Assembly: GCA_021203285.1 (NCBI GenBank)
Contig: JAJQBM010000194.1
Coordinates: 1-5,694, forward strand
Source: Clostridiales bacterium
GTDB taxonomy: Bacteria > Bacillota > Clostridia > Lachnospirales > Lachnospiraceae
Direction: 5' to 3'
DNA: 5,694 nt
Position 1 is the first letter of the stretch. The number at the start of each line of letters is the position of its first letter. The notes below the pieces were generated by a model, which was not told the DNA's origin, ran no database searches, and saw only the letters and a list, made by a program, of their open reading frames with translations. This document shows positions 1-5,171 of the stretch, one piece after another. Position numbers and translations under genes: made by a program.

Positions 1-218
1 GAGCAGAGCATGGTGATTCCGGAGGATATTCCGTAAAGGAGGCCGGTCAGGATGAACTGGTACTGGTTGGCCAGGGAGACGGCGGAGAGCGCATCCTGCC
101 CGACAAATCCCAGCATAAAAACATCCGCGAAGTTCACTGCGCTAGTCAGAAAATTCTGTATGGTAATCGGAAGCACCAGCGCCAATAATGCACGGCGAAA
201 CATTTTTTTCTCGTTCAT
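1..218 (-). CDS. MATE family efflux transporter, N-terminal part (runs off left edge)
   Basis: The minus strand is open from an ATG at 216-218 to the window edge and encodes the first 72 residues of a membrane protein. The start reads MNEKKMFRRALLALVLPITI, followed by a first transmembrane helix and the pattern D-V-F-M-L-G-F-V-G then A-L-S-A-V-S-L-A-N-Q. That is the typical MATE (NorM/DinF type) opening: LxLP in helix 1, a helix-1 Asp, GxxG, then an A-V-x-L-A-x-Q helix 2. MATE proteins sit in the cytoplasmic membrane and export cationic drugs or metabolites using a Na+ or H+ gradient. Full members have about 450 residues and 12 helices, so some 380 residues lie outside the window. A Shine-Dalgarno sequence (AGGGGAGG, complement of 223-230) stands 4 nt before the ATG. 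The gene diverges from the zinc-ribbon gene at 417. The family is clear; the substrate cannot be read from this part. Confidence 0.9.
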   Translation of the reverse strand, partial: MNEKKMFRRALLALVLPITIQNFLTSAVNFADVFMLGFVGQDALSAVSLANQYQFILTGLLYGISSGITMLC

Positions 219-239
219 AAGTCCTCCCCTGTCTGCGTT

Positions 240-259
240 CCGGATTATAGTGTATCCGG
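240..259. promoter_or_regulatory. 20-bp dyad in the MATE leader, possible operator
   Basis: Perfect 6-bp inverted arms, CCGGAT (240-245) and ATCCGG (254-259), flank an 8-bp centre. The left arm overlaps a TATAAT on the minus strand (244-249). The site lies downstream of the better MATE promoter and upstream of the ribosome binding site. It could bind a dimeric repressor (MATE genes often have MarR or TetR type regulators) or fold as a small RNA hairpin. There is no regulator gene in view, so the role is inference. Confidence 0.35.
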
Positions 260-296
260 TAACGTGAAAAGCAGGAAATCCCTGCGAATCCAGACC

Positions 297-325
297 AATA
301 TACTATAGAAAACGACGCCTTTCAA
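297..325 (-). promoter_or_regulatory. Sigma-A promoter for the MATE gene
   Basis: On the minus strand a -35 box TTGAAA (complement of 320-325) and a -10 box TATATT (complement of 297-302) are separated by exactly 17 bp. Each box differs from the consensus by one base. Transcription would start near position 290 and leave a leader of about 70 nt before the MATE start codon. A second -10-like TATAAT (complement of 244-249) lies closer to the gene but has only poor -35 matches (for example GCTTTT at 17 bp), so I prefer the upstream promoter. Confidence 0.6.
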
Positions 326-356
326 GTGTAAAAATAAGATTTTTCGGCGCAATATC

Positions 357-385
357 TTGCATTAATGAGGGAGCGGCGTTAAAAT
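357..385 (+). promoter_or_regulatory. Sigma-A promoter for the DUF4428-type gene
   Basis: TTGCAT (357-362) and TAAAAT (380-385) are separated by exactly 17 bp and match the vegetative consensus at 4 of 6 and 5 of 6 positions. The expected start is near 392, giving a leader of about 25 nt. A ribosome binding site GGGAGG (405-410) then sits 6 nt before the ATG at 417. The promoter is back to back with that of the MATE gene. Confidence 0.6.
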
Positions 386-416
386 ACAGATAAATGAGGA
401 AAACGGGAGGCGAAAC

Positions 417-1133
417 ATGGGATTATTTGGGAAAAAGGAACTGTGCCCTGTCTGCGGGAAAAAGGTGAAGGGCGATCTGGTTCTGAAAATCAAGGATAAC
501 GTGGTGTTGTGTCAGTCATGCAGTGCGCAGGTCAATATGGATGCCGCGCTGATTCCGCTCCAGACGGTCGAGGACATCCGTCAGCATCTGGTGTATCGCG
601 AGCAGAATCAGGATATGGTAGACCGCTTTAACGTGACATGGAGTGAGCGGGTCGGCACATCCTATCTCTGTGTGGATGCCACCCGGAAGCTCTGGTACTG
701 CACCCGGAACCGGAAGGATAAAAATCCGCCGCTTCTGAGTTATGAGGAGGTGGTGAGTGCAGTCTATCTGGAGGATGGCGAGCCTGTGGCGGAGGAGGAG
801 AAAAAGGGTGCTTTCGGCCGGCTGTTTGGTGAAAAGACAGAGCCGAAGACCCTCCACAGCATGAAGATTCACGTCGAGGTGGACAACCCCTATACGAAGT
901 TTATCGATGTGGAGGCGATCCCGGTGAATGAGGAGGTGCGGACGGGCACCATGTCCTACAAGTCCCACCGGCGCGCGTTAAACCGCGTGATGGAGATGAT
1001 GCAGACCATGATGAACGGGAGCGAGACGCTGCCGGAGGAGGCGGCTGACATTCCGCCGGAGGTCACGGCGGAGGAGACTTTCTCGACCGATACGGCGGAG
1101 GAGTCCGCGGCGGAAGAGATTTCGGAAGAATAA
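417..1133 (+). CDS. DUF4428-type zinc-ribbon protein with acidic C-terminal tail
   Basis: This encodes 238 residues, with the start fixed by GGGAGG 6 nt upstream of the ATG. The N-terminus carries two Cys pairs, C10-P-V-C13-G and C32-Q-S-C35, about 18 residues apart: a treble-clef or ribbon-like zinc site of the kind found in DUF4428 proteins of Firmicutes, which often begin MGLF-(D/G)KK as here. A mixed alpha/beta region follows (about 45-115). The segment about 145-200 includes a strand-rich stretch (M-K-I-H-V-E-V-D) and then a helix with R-R-A-L-N-R-V-M-E-M-M. The last ~38 residues are almost all Glu, Ala, Ser and Thr and are probably disordered. No signal peptide or membrane helix is seen, so it is probably cytoplasmic. 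DUF4428 has no known biochemical role; zinc binding is inferred from the cysteines. The gene has its own promoter and terminator and looks monocistronic. Confidence 0.8.
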   Translation: MGLFGKKELCPVCGKKVKGDLVLKIKDNVVLCQSCSAQVNMDAALIPLQTVEDIRQHLVYREQNQDMVDRFNVTWSERVGTSYLCVDATRKLWYCTRNRKDKNPPLLSYEEVVSAVYLEDGEPVAEEEKKGAFGRLFGEKTEPKTLHSMKIHVEVDNPYTKFIDVEAIPVNEEVRTGTMSYKSHRRALNRVMEMMQTMMNGSETLPEEAADIPPEVTAEETFSTDTAEESAAEEISEE

Positions 1134-1156
1134 TTAATGTAATTGATGCGAAAGAG

Positions 1157-1187
1157 CGCGGGGAAATGCAAATTTCCCCGCGTTTTT
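1157..1187 (+). terminator. Intrinsic terminator with GCAA tetraloop
   Basis: A perfect 11-bp stem (1157-1167 paired with 1172-1182, CGCGGGGAAAT and its complement) closes a GCAA loop (1168-1171), which is a GNRA tetraloop, and is followed directly by five T residues (1183-1187). It lies 23 bp after the stop codon of the zinc-ribbon gene and should end that transcript. Confidence 0.9.
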
Positions 1188-1225
1188 GCATATGCTAAGG
1201 GGAAAACTTCTTTTTGGAGACGATG

Positions 1226-1639
1226 ATGGATTTCGGACAGGAATATTATGAGATGTTTGGCGGAAAGGCCGGTGAGAAGATGCCGTTTTACATGGCGTAT
1301 CCGATGCGGAATTCTTTTCAGGATGAAGAGGAGTATGAGAGGGACTGCCGACGCCTGCAGGCGATGTATCCGCGCGATGCCAGAAAAATTCAGGCTGCGG
1401 TGGAGTACGCGTGTGATAAGATGGAATACGAGGGCAGCATGATGTTTGACGAGTACCCGGACCGGCTGCTGTTCGCTCTTCTTTGCCGGAATATTTACCG
1501 GCAGCTTACGGGGGACGACGGGACGCCGGCGGTGTCTCCGGACCGCGATGATCCGTTCCTGCAGATGGTCGAAGTGATGCTGTCGCAGGAGATGTACCGC
1601 CGCCGCTGTCGGCGCTATCGTTGCCGCAGGTGGTATTGA
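1226..1639 (+). CDS. Conserved small protein of unknown function with Cys/Arg/Tyr tail
   Basis: This encodes 137 residues from the ATG at 1226. GGAG at 1216-1219 is then 6 nt upstream; the ATG at 1223 would be too close, and the in-frame TTG at 1214 overlaps that ribosome binding site. The protein opens MDFGQEYYEMFGG and has the block M-E-Y-E-G-S-M-M-F-D-E-Y-P-D-R at residues 66-80, then a helix L-L-F-A-L-L-C-R-N-I-Y. I recall closely similar unnamed proteins in Lachnospiraceae but know no function for them. Most of the chain is acidic and predicted helical. The last 14 residues (124-137) are strikingly basic: Arg runs broken by C128, Y131, C133, W136 and Y137. There is no signal peptide. It follows the terminator at 1157-1187 with only 38 bp between, and no convincing promoter is seen there, so it may depend on read-through. 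Its codon use resembles the neighbours. Confidence 0.75.
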   Translation: MDFGQEYYEMFGGKAGEKMPFYMAYPMRNSFQDEEEYERDCRRLQAMYPRDARKIQAAVEYACDKMEYEGSMMFDEYPDRLLFALLCRNIYRQLTGDDGTPAVSPDRDDPFLQMVEVMLSQEMYRRRCRRYRCRRWY

Positions 1640-1661
1640 GGGGAAAGTTTCGGATTACGGC

Positions 1662-1690
1662 TTGTGGTTTTGAGCAAAAGGCTTTACAAT
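1662..1690 (+). promoter_or_regulatory. Candidate sigma-A promoter for the large anchored protein
   Basis: TTGTGG (1662-1667) and TACAAT (1685-1690) are 17 bp apart. The -10 matches 5 of 6 consensus bases, while the -35 matches only in TTG. Transcription would begin near 1697, about 45 nt before the preferred ATG at 1742. An in-frame GTG at 1664 would lie inside the -35 box, which supports the later start. Confidence 0.4.
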
Positions 1691-1741
1691 GTGATTCAAA
1701 CTGATGCGTACAAAAGCGGTTGTTTTGAAAGGATGAGCGGA

Positions 1742-4237
1742 ATGATAAAACCCTGGAGACAGGCGATTATTTTAATAGTAGTGTTTTTTGCCGGGATTTT
1801 TGTGTTTGAACGGCTGACCTATCATGAGGCGCAGGATATGACTGCGGATATGGCGGAGGCGACGCTGCCAGTGTTGTACCTGATGGAGTGGGAGGAGCGG
1901 GTGAATGAGCTCCACGCCTACACGGTGGAGATGGACGCTACCTCTGTCCGGGACACCATCACGCCGGTAGAGTCCGGCGGTTCCATGACGGTCAGTGTGG
2001 ATTCCTACGGCAGCCGGGTTACGTCTGTCCGCTATGAGGTGAGGAGCCTGGATACCACCCGCCTCGTGCAGGAGTCGGAGGCGGAGAATCTCTCCGCGAC
2101 GGATGATCTTGCCACGGCGGAGCTGCCGATTCAGAACCTGTTGACGGAGGGCGAGGAGTATCTGCTGATCATCGAGGTGACTACCGACGGCGATCCCTGC
2201 TGGTTTTACACCCGGATTATTCAGGAGGACAACAGCTATATCACGGAGTGTATTGCGTTTGTCCGGGAATTTCACGAGATCACCATGGATAAAGACCGGC
2301 AGGCGGAGCTGGCCGACTATATGGAGCCGGACGCCTCTGCGGACAACACGACGCTTCAGACGGTGACCATCAATAACAGTCTTTCCCAGGCCTGCTGGGG
2401 TGAGATGGAGTGGACAGAGGTTACGGAGCCGACAGTTTCCATAAAGGAGCTGAATGACACCTATAATGTGATCCTTCTGACCTATATTTTCTCCTCTGAA
2501 AACGATGCGGGCGATACGGAATACTACAACGCGGAAGAGTATTACCGTGTGCGGTATGGTACGGAAAAAATGTATCTCCTGAGCTTTGAGCGGACCGTGG
2601 AGGAGATTTTTCAGGGGGAGAGCAGCGAGATCGACGGGGATTCACTCATTCTCGGTATCCGCTCATCGGATGTGGATTTTATCGCAAATGAGACGGGAAC
2701 CGTGGTTTGTTTTGTCCAACAGGGAGAGCTTTGGAGCTACAATACGGATAGCAACAGTCTGACGCAGGTGTTCAGTTTCCGGACATTGGGTGAGACGGAT
2801 GTCCAGGAAAACTATGACGAGCATGACATCCGCATCATCCGTGCCAGCGAGAGCGGGAACGTGGATTTCATCGTCTACGGATATATGAACCGCGGGGAGC
2901 ATGAGGGCGAGGTCGGAATCAGCGTCTGTTATTATGATAATTCCACCAATACGGTGGAGGAAAAGCTGTTTATCCCGTCCGCCGATTCGTATCAGATCAT
3001 GAAGGAAGAGATCGGTCAGGCCATGTATATCTCGAATTCCGACCAGTTTTGCCTGACGATAAGCGGTCAGGTGCACTGTATTGATCTGGGAACGCTGGAG
3101 GACTCTGTTTTTATCTCCAGCCTCACGGATGATAACTATGTCACAACCGACGACGGCAGATATCTCGCGTGGACGGAGGGGGACGTCTCGGAGGCGACGG
3201 TGCTGTATCTGACTGATCTGGAAACCGGTACGACGGTTGAGATTGAGGCGGAAGCCGGTTATGTGATCCGTCCGCTGGGATTTATGGATACGGACTGTGT
3301 TTATGGGCTGGCTCCGGCGGAAAATCTCTCCGGGGAATCGTCGGTGTTTGCCATGAGCCGGCTGGTGATCGTGGATGCGGCGGATTCCGGTGCGGAGGTT
3401 TTGAAGACCTATGACGCCGACGGGTCATATGTGACGGCCGAGACGATAGAGGACAGCAAAATTTATATGGAGCTGATGATATACAGCGACGGGGCATGGT
3501 TGGAGACCACGGCGGATACGATTTATAACCGCGATATGCAGGAGGAGGAGACCGTGTATGTCGCGGAGGTTACATCCGGGGATCGGCAGACGGTTGTGAC
3601 GATACAACTGGCGCAGCAGGCATCCGGGACGGTGAGCCTGCGGACGCCGAAGCTGATTATCCCGGAGGAGTCTGTCACGCTGGAGATGGCGGATTCCGGT
3701 GAGGGCAGCGCGTATTATGTCTATGCGAATGGGAGAGTGATGCTCGGGACGGACAGCATCGCAGAGGCAGTCATCAGTGCAGATGAGAACCGCGGCGTGG
3801 TGATTTCCAGAGACCAGACCTATCTGTGGAAGCGCGCGAAAGCCGCGTCCCGGTCGCTTACCGTGACGGCAGGGGAGGGAAGCTCCTCCCAGGCGATGGC
3901 CGTGTCGATCCTCCTGCGCAGGGTCAATGTCTCGGTTGATGCGGATGCCCTGCTGGCAGCAGGGGAATCGGTCTACGAGATTCTGAGTGAAAATGTTTCC
4001 GGAGGAGCAGCCTATAATCTCACCGGCTGCAGTCTGGAACAGACGCTGTATTTTGTGGGAATCGGGTATCCGGTCTATGCGGTGCAGAACGGGCAGGCGG
4101 TTTTGATCACCGGTTACACGGAGAGTACGGTCACGATCTACGACCCGCTGACGGACAGCAGCGATACCGCGACGATCACGGCGGCGACGGAAGCGTTTTC
4201 GGCGGGCGGGAATGTCTTCTATGTTGTTGCGGAGTGA
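1742..4237 (+). CDS. Large membrane-anchored extracytoplasmic protein: beta-propeller-like middle and degenerate C39-like C-terminus
   Basis: This encodes 831 residues from the ATG at 1742, chosen because AAAGGA (1728-1733) lies 8 nt upstream. ATG 1733 and GTG 1664 are in frame but less likely. A short basic start (MIKPWRQ) precedes one hydrophobic helix (about 8-22, A-I-I-L-I-V-V-F-F-A-G-I-F-V-F). The remainder is acidic and soluble, so it is probably a single-pass protein with its body outside the cell or across a spore membrane. Residues about 30-310 hold beta-rich, Ig-like and helical segments. Residues about 315-700 repeat strand pairs ending in patterns such as G-E-L-W-S-Y-N, G-Q-V-H-C-I-D-L and R-Y-L-A-W-T-E, which suggest a 6-7 bladed propeller. 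Residues about 712-831 resemble a C39-type peptidase fold: a Q-A-M-A-V-S-I-L-L helix, G-Y-P-V-Y-A-V, A-V-L-I-T-G-Y and I-Y-D-P. The usual Cys is absent (S714-Q717 region) and the His is Q785; D801 remains. Similar full-length unnamed proteins occur in Lachnospiraceae from memory. Function is unknown; sensing or binding is more likely than proteolysis. Confidence 0.75.
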   Translation: MIKPWRQAIILIVVFFAGIFVFERLTYHEAQDMTADMAEATLPVLYLMEWEERVNELHAYTVEMDATSVRDTITPVESGGSMTVSVDSYGSRVTSVRYEVRSLDTTRLVQESEAENLSATDDLATAELPIQNLLTEGEEYLLIIEVTTDGDPCWFYTRIIQEDNSYITECIAFVREFHEITMDKDRQAELADYMEPDASADNTTLQTVTINNSLSQACWGEMEWTEVTEPTVSIKELNDTYNVILLTYIFSSENDAGDTEYYNAEEYYRVRYGTEKMYLLSFERTVEEIFQGESSEIDGDSLILGIRSSDVDFIANETGTVVCFVQQGELWSYNTDSNSLTQVFSFRTLGETDVQENYDEHDIRIIRASESGNVDFIVYGYMNRGEHEGEVGISVCYYDNSTNTVEEKLFIPSADSYQIMKEEIGQAMYISNSDQFCLTISGQVHCIDLGTLEDSVFISSLTDDNYVTTDDGRYLAWTEGDVSEATVLYLTDLETGTTVEIEAEAGYVIRPLGFMDTDCVYGLAPAENLSGESSVFAMSRLVIVDAADSGAEVLKTYDADGSYVTAETIEDSKIYMELMIYSDGAWLETTADTIYNRDMQEEETVYVAEVTSGDRQTVVTIQLAQQASGTVSLRTPKLIIPEESVTLEMADSGEGSAYYVYANGRVMLGTDSIAEAVISADENRGVVISRDQTYLWKRAKAASRSLTVTAGEGSSSQAMAVSILLRRVNVSVDADALLAAGESVYEILSENVSGGAAYNLTGCSLEQTLYFVGIGYPVYAVQNGQAVLITGYTESTVTIYDPLTDSSDTATITAATEAFSAGGNVFYVVAE

Positions 4238-4252
4238 TTTCCTCAGGTGTTT

Positions 4253-4471
4253 TTACAGGCGGGAAGGAGACTCCGCCTTGGCGCACTGCAGGAGAAAATG
4301 ATAGCGCATCTGTGCGGATTTCAACTGATAGATATAGCAGTCGACCAGATCCAGGTCGAGTGCGTGGTCAAGATTTTTGTATGCGCTGTCCAGCTCGATC
4401 TGTGTCTGGCGGATTGCCTCCGCGATGGATGGGGATTCCGGCACACGGCCGGTTCGGATAAAGTGTTTCAT
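4253..4471 (-). CDS. DUF2508 (YaaL-like) small protein
   Basis: A minus-strand ATG (complement of 4469-4471) opens a 72-residue protein. A ribosome binding site GGAGG (complement of 4481-4485) lies 9 nt upstream. The chain is charged and almost wholly helical: a first helix around S-I-A-E-A-I-R-Q-T-Q-I-E-L, a linker D-L-D-L-V-D, then Y-Q-L-K-S-A-Q-M-R-Y-H-F-L-L-Q-C-A-K. That last segment matches the DUF2508 signature; B. subtilis YaaL has Q-L-E-L-A-K-A-K-Y-M-F-L-L in the same place. Length is normal for the family, whose role is unknown. In Bacillus the yaaL gene stands just before bofA on the same strand. Here a BofA gene is also the neighbour but is divergent. The gene ends 15 bp from the end of the large convergent gene, with no terminator between them. 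The family call is well supported by this pairing. Confidence 0.8.
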   Translation of the reverse strand: MKHFIRTGRVPESPSIAEAIRQTQIELDSAYKNLDHALDLDLVDCYIYQLKSAQMRYHFLLQCAKAESPSRL

Positions 4472-4503
4472 TCTGGTCTGCCTCCGGATTTTGGGGTGGA
4501 AAA

Positions 4504-4523
4504 ATTATACTGCTATAAGTATA
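4504..4523 (-). promoter_or_regulatory. -10-like box and overlapping AT-rich dyad before DUF2508
   Basis: On the minus strand TATAAT (complement of 4504-4509) lies about 20 bp upstream of the ribosome binding site of the DUF2508 gene. No good -35 box is found 16-18 bp away (AGCAGA at 17 bp). Perfect 6-bp arms, TATACT (4506-4511) and AGTATA (4518-4523), with a 6-bp centre overlap the box. An activator-dependent or alternative-sigma promoter is possible, but the evidence is weak. Confidence 0.3.
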
Positions 4524-4564
4524 GGCTCTGCTGCGAAAATTATTCATGTCTGTGTATTCTTTGC

Positions 4565-4578
4565 CCCGGGAAACCGGG
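4565..4578. other. GC-rich hairpin with GAAA tetraloop between DUF2508 and bofA
   Basis: CCCGG (4565-4569), the loop GAAA (4570-4573) and CCGGG (4574-4578) form a compact GNRA-capped hairpin on the plus strand within AT-rich surroundings. There is no T-run after it on either strand, so it is not an intrinsic terminator. It lies just upstream of the bofA promoter candidate and would be outside that transcript. Confidence 0.35.
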
Positions 4579-4607
4579 ACATAAAAATTGCACAAAAATC
4601 ATATATT
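4579..4607 (+). promoter_or_regulatory. Candidate sigma-E-like (mother-cell) promoter for bofA
   Basis: CATATATT (4600-4607) resembles the sporulation sigma-E -10 element (CATAnAnT type). ACATAAA (4579-4585), 14 bp upstream, could be the ATA-containing -35. Transcription would start near 4614, about 10 nt before the AGGA of the ribosome binding site. No sigma-A promoter with a good 17-bp spacing is seen here. Expression of bofA from a sigma-E promoter is known in B. subtilis. The region is AT-rich, so a chance match is quite possible. Confidence 0.35.
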
Positions 4608-4634
4608 TCACCAAAGAAAAAACAGGATAAGCGT

Positions 4635-4907
4635 ATGGACACAAAGCTGGGAATCGCCGTGATCGCCGGGGTCTGCATTTTCATTCTCCTGATCGGTATT
4701 TTAAAGAGAAAATGGGAGATTTTGCTGAATTTTGCGACGCGCTCGGTCGTCTGCTTCATCGCGGTTTATTTCATCAATTCCTTTCTGGCGTCGCGGGGCG
4801 TGGAGGTTGCCGGCGGCTTTAACCTGATCAGCCTTTTGACATTCGGAAGCCTTGGTTTTAGCGGGATGACGGCGCTGTACGGGATTTTATTGCTTCAACT
4901 ATTGTGA
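4635..4907 (+). CDS. bofA: BofA family pro-sigmaK processing inhibitor-like protein
   Basis: This encodes 90 residues from the ATG at 4635, with AGGA (4624-4627) 7 nt upstream. It is a hydrophobic protein with helices at about 6-23 and 36-52 and a third hydrophobic stretch at about 64-88. The C-terminal half, F-N-L-I-S-L-L-T-F-G-S-L-G-F-S-G, matches the BofA signature (I-N-L-V-T-T-A-I-S-G-I-L-G-I-P-G in B. subtilis), and the length is close to the 87 residues of the Bacillus protein. In B. subtilis BofA sits in the outer forespore membrane with SpoIVFA and holds the protease SpoIVFB inactive until the forespore signals. N48 and N63 here appear to match the Asn pair (N48, N61) that I recall as important for inhibition, and S66 replaces the nearby Thr. 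Many Clostridia keep BofA without an obvious SpoIVFB, so its target here is not certain. It is divergent from DUF2508, and the sigma-E-like promoter upstream fits a sporulation role. Confidence 0.85.
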   Translation: MDTKLGIAVIAGVCIFILLIGILKRKWEILLNFATRSVVCFIAVYFINSFLASRGVEVAGGFNLISLLTFGSLGFSGMTALYGILLLQLL

Positions 4908-4944
4908 AATTGCACAAGGCAAAAATTCGGGCAAAAAATGGGTA

Positions 4945-4973
4945 TGGACAGGAGAAAGTGCCTGCGGTATAAT
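4945..4973 (+). promoter_or_regulatory. Strong sigma-A promoter for the tad locus
   Basis: TGGACA (4945-4950) and TATAAT (4968-4973) are 17 bp apart, with 5 of 6 and 6 of 6 consensus matches. This is the best promoter in the window. Transcription should start near 4980, giving a leader of about 190 nt before the TadZ-like start codon. Confidence 0.7.
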
Positions 4974-4979
4974 CCAAAT

Positions 4980-5171
4980 CACCAAAAACAGACAAGCATT
5001 TTCTCGGCAATGGCCGGGTCTCAGACAACTCCGGAATCGTCTGATGTCGTGTTTTCGTATTTTTCAAAGAATTTTCAGAAATGAATCGGGCTTTACCCCG
5101 AAAACAGAAACAAAATATCGTTACTTATTTTAGATAGCATGATCCGTAAAAAGAGATGTGGGGGTGGATGT
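4980..5171 (+). other. Long structured 5' leader of the TadZ-like gene
   Basis: About 190 nt without a convincing gene lie between the promoter and the start codon. Three short hairpins can be drawn: CTCGGC/GCCGGG with an AATG loop (5003-5018, one G-U pair); TCAGAC/GTCTGA with a 12-nt loop containing the palindrome TCCGGA (5021-5044); and TCGGG/CCCGA with a 6-nt loop (5086-5101). The stretches between are AT-rich, and the ribosome binding site region (5160-5167) is G-rich. I looked for the conserved cores of the cyclic-di-GMP I and II riboswitches, which often control such genes, and did not find them. The leader may be regulatory, but no known class is recognised. Confidence 0.4.

Noticed and set aside
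52..267. Plus-strand open frame opposite the MATE gene
   Set aside because: The other strand encodes an unmistakable MATE N-terminus, and this frame is a shadow of it.
516..968. Minus-strand open frame of about 150 codons inside the zinc-ribbon gene
   Set aside because: It is antisense to a gene with promoter, ribosome binding site, Cys motif and terminator. Its product shows no recognisable domain and there is no good start signal.
1664..1741. N-terminal extension of the large protein from GTG 1664 or ATG 1733
   Set aside because: GTG 1664 has no ribosome binding site and falls in a -35 candidate. ATG 1742 has AAAGGA at 8 nt and gives a normal short basic start before the membrane helix.
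4257..4278. AGGCGG/CCGCCT stem at the end of DUF2508 considered as a bidirectional terminator
   Set aside because: No T-run follows the stem on either strand, and it lies within the DUF2508 coding sequence.
4234..4634. Plus-strand open frames across the DUF2508 gene and the N-terminal extension of the bofA frame from 4377
   Set aside because: They overlap the minus-strand DUF2508 gene, whose family signature and ribosome binding site are clear. BofA matches begin only after ATG 4635.
4585..4917. 11-base direct repeat AAATTGCACAA at 4585-4595 and 4907-4917 flanking bofA
   Set aside because: A few 11-base repeats are expected by chance in a window of this size, and no insertion or target-site structure accompanies it.
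4902..4917. TTGTG/CACAA dyad across the bofA stop codon considered as a terminator or CRP-like site
   Set aside because: The stem is only 5 bp and AT-rich with no T-run, and there is no reason to expect CRP regulation here.
5086..5101. TCGGG/CCCGA hairpin considered as an intrinsic terminator in the tad leader
   Set aside because: It is followed by an A-rich stretch, not T residues, so it is only a leader hairpin.
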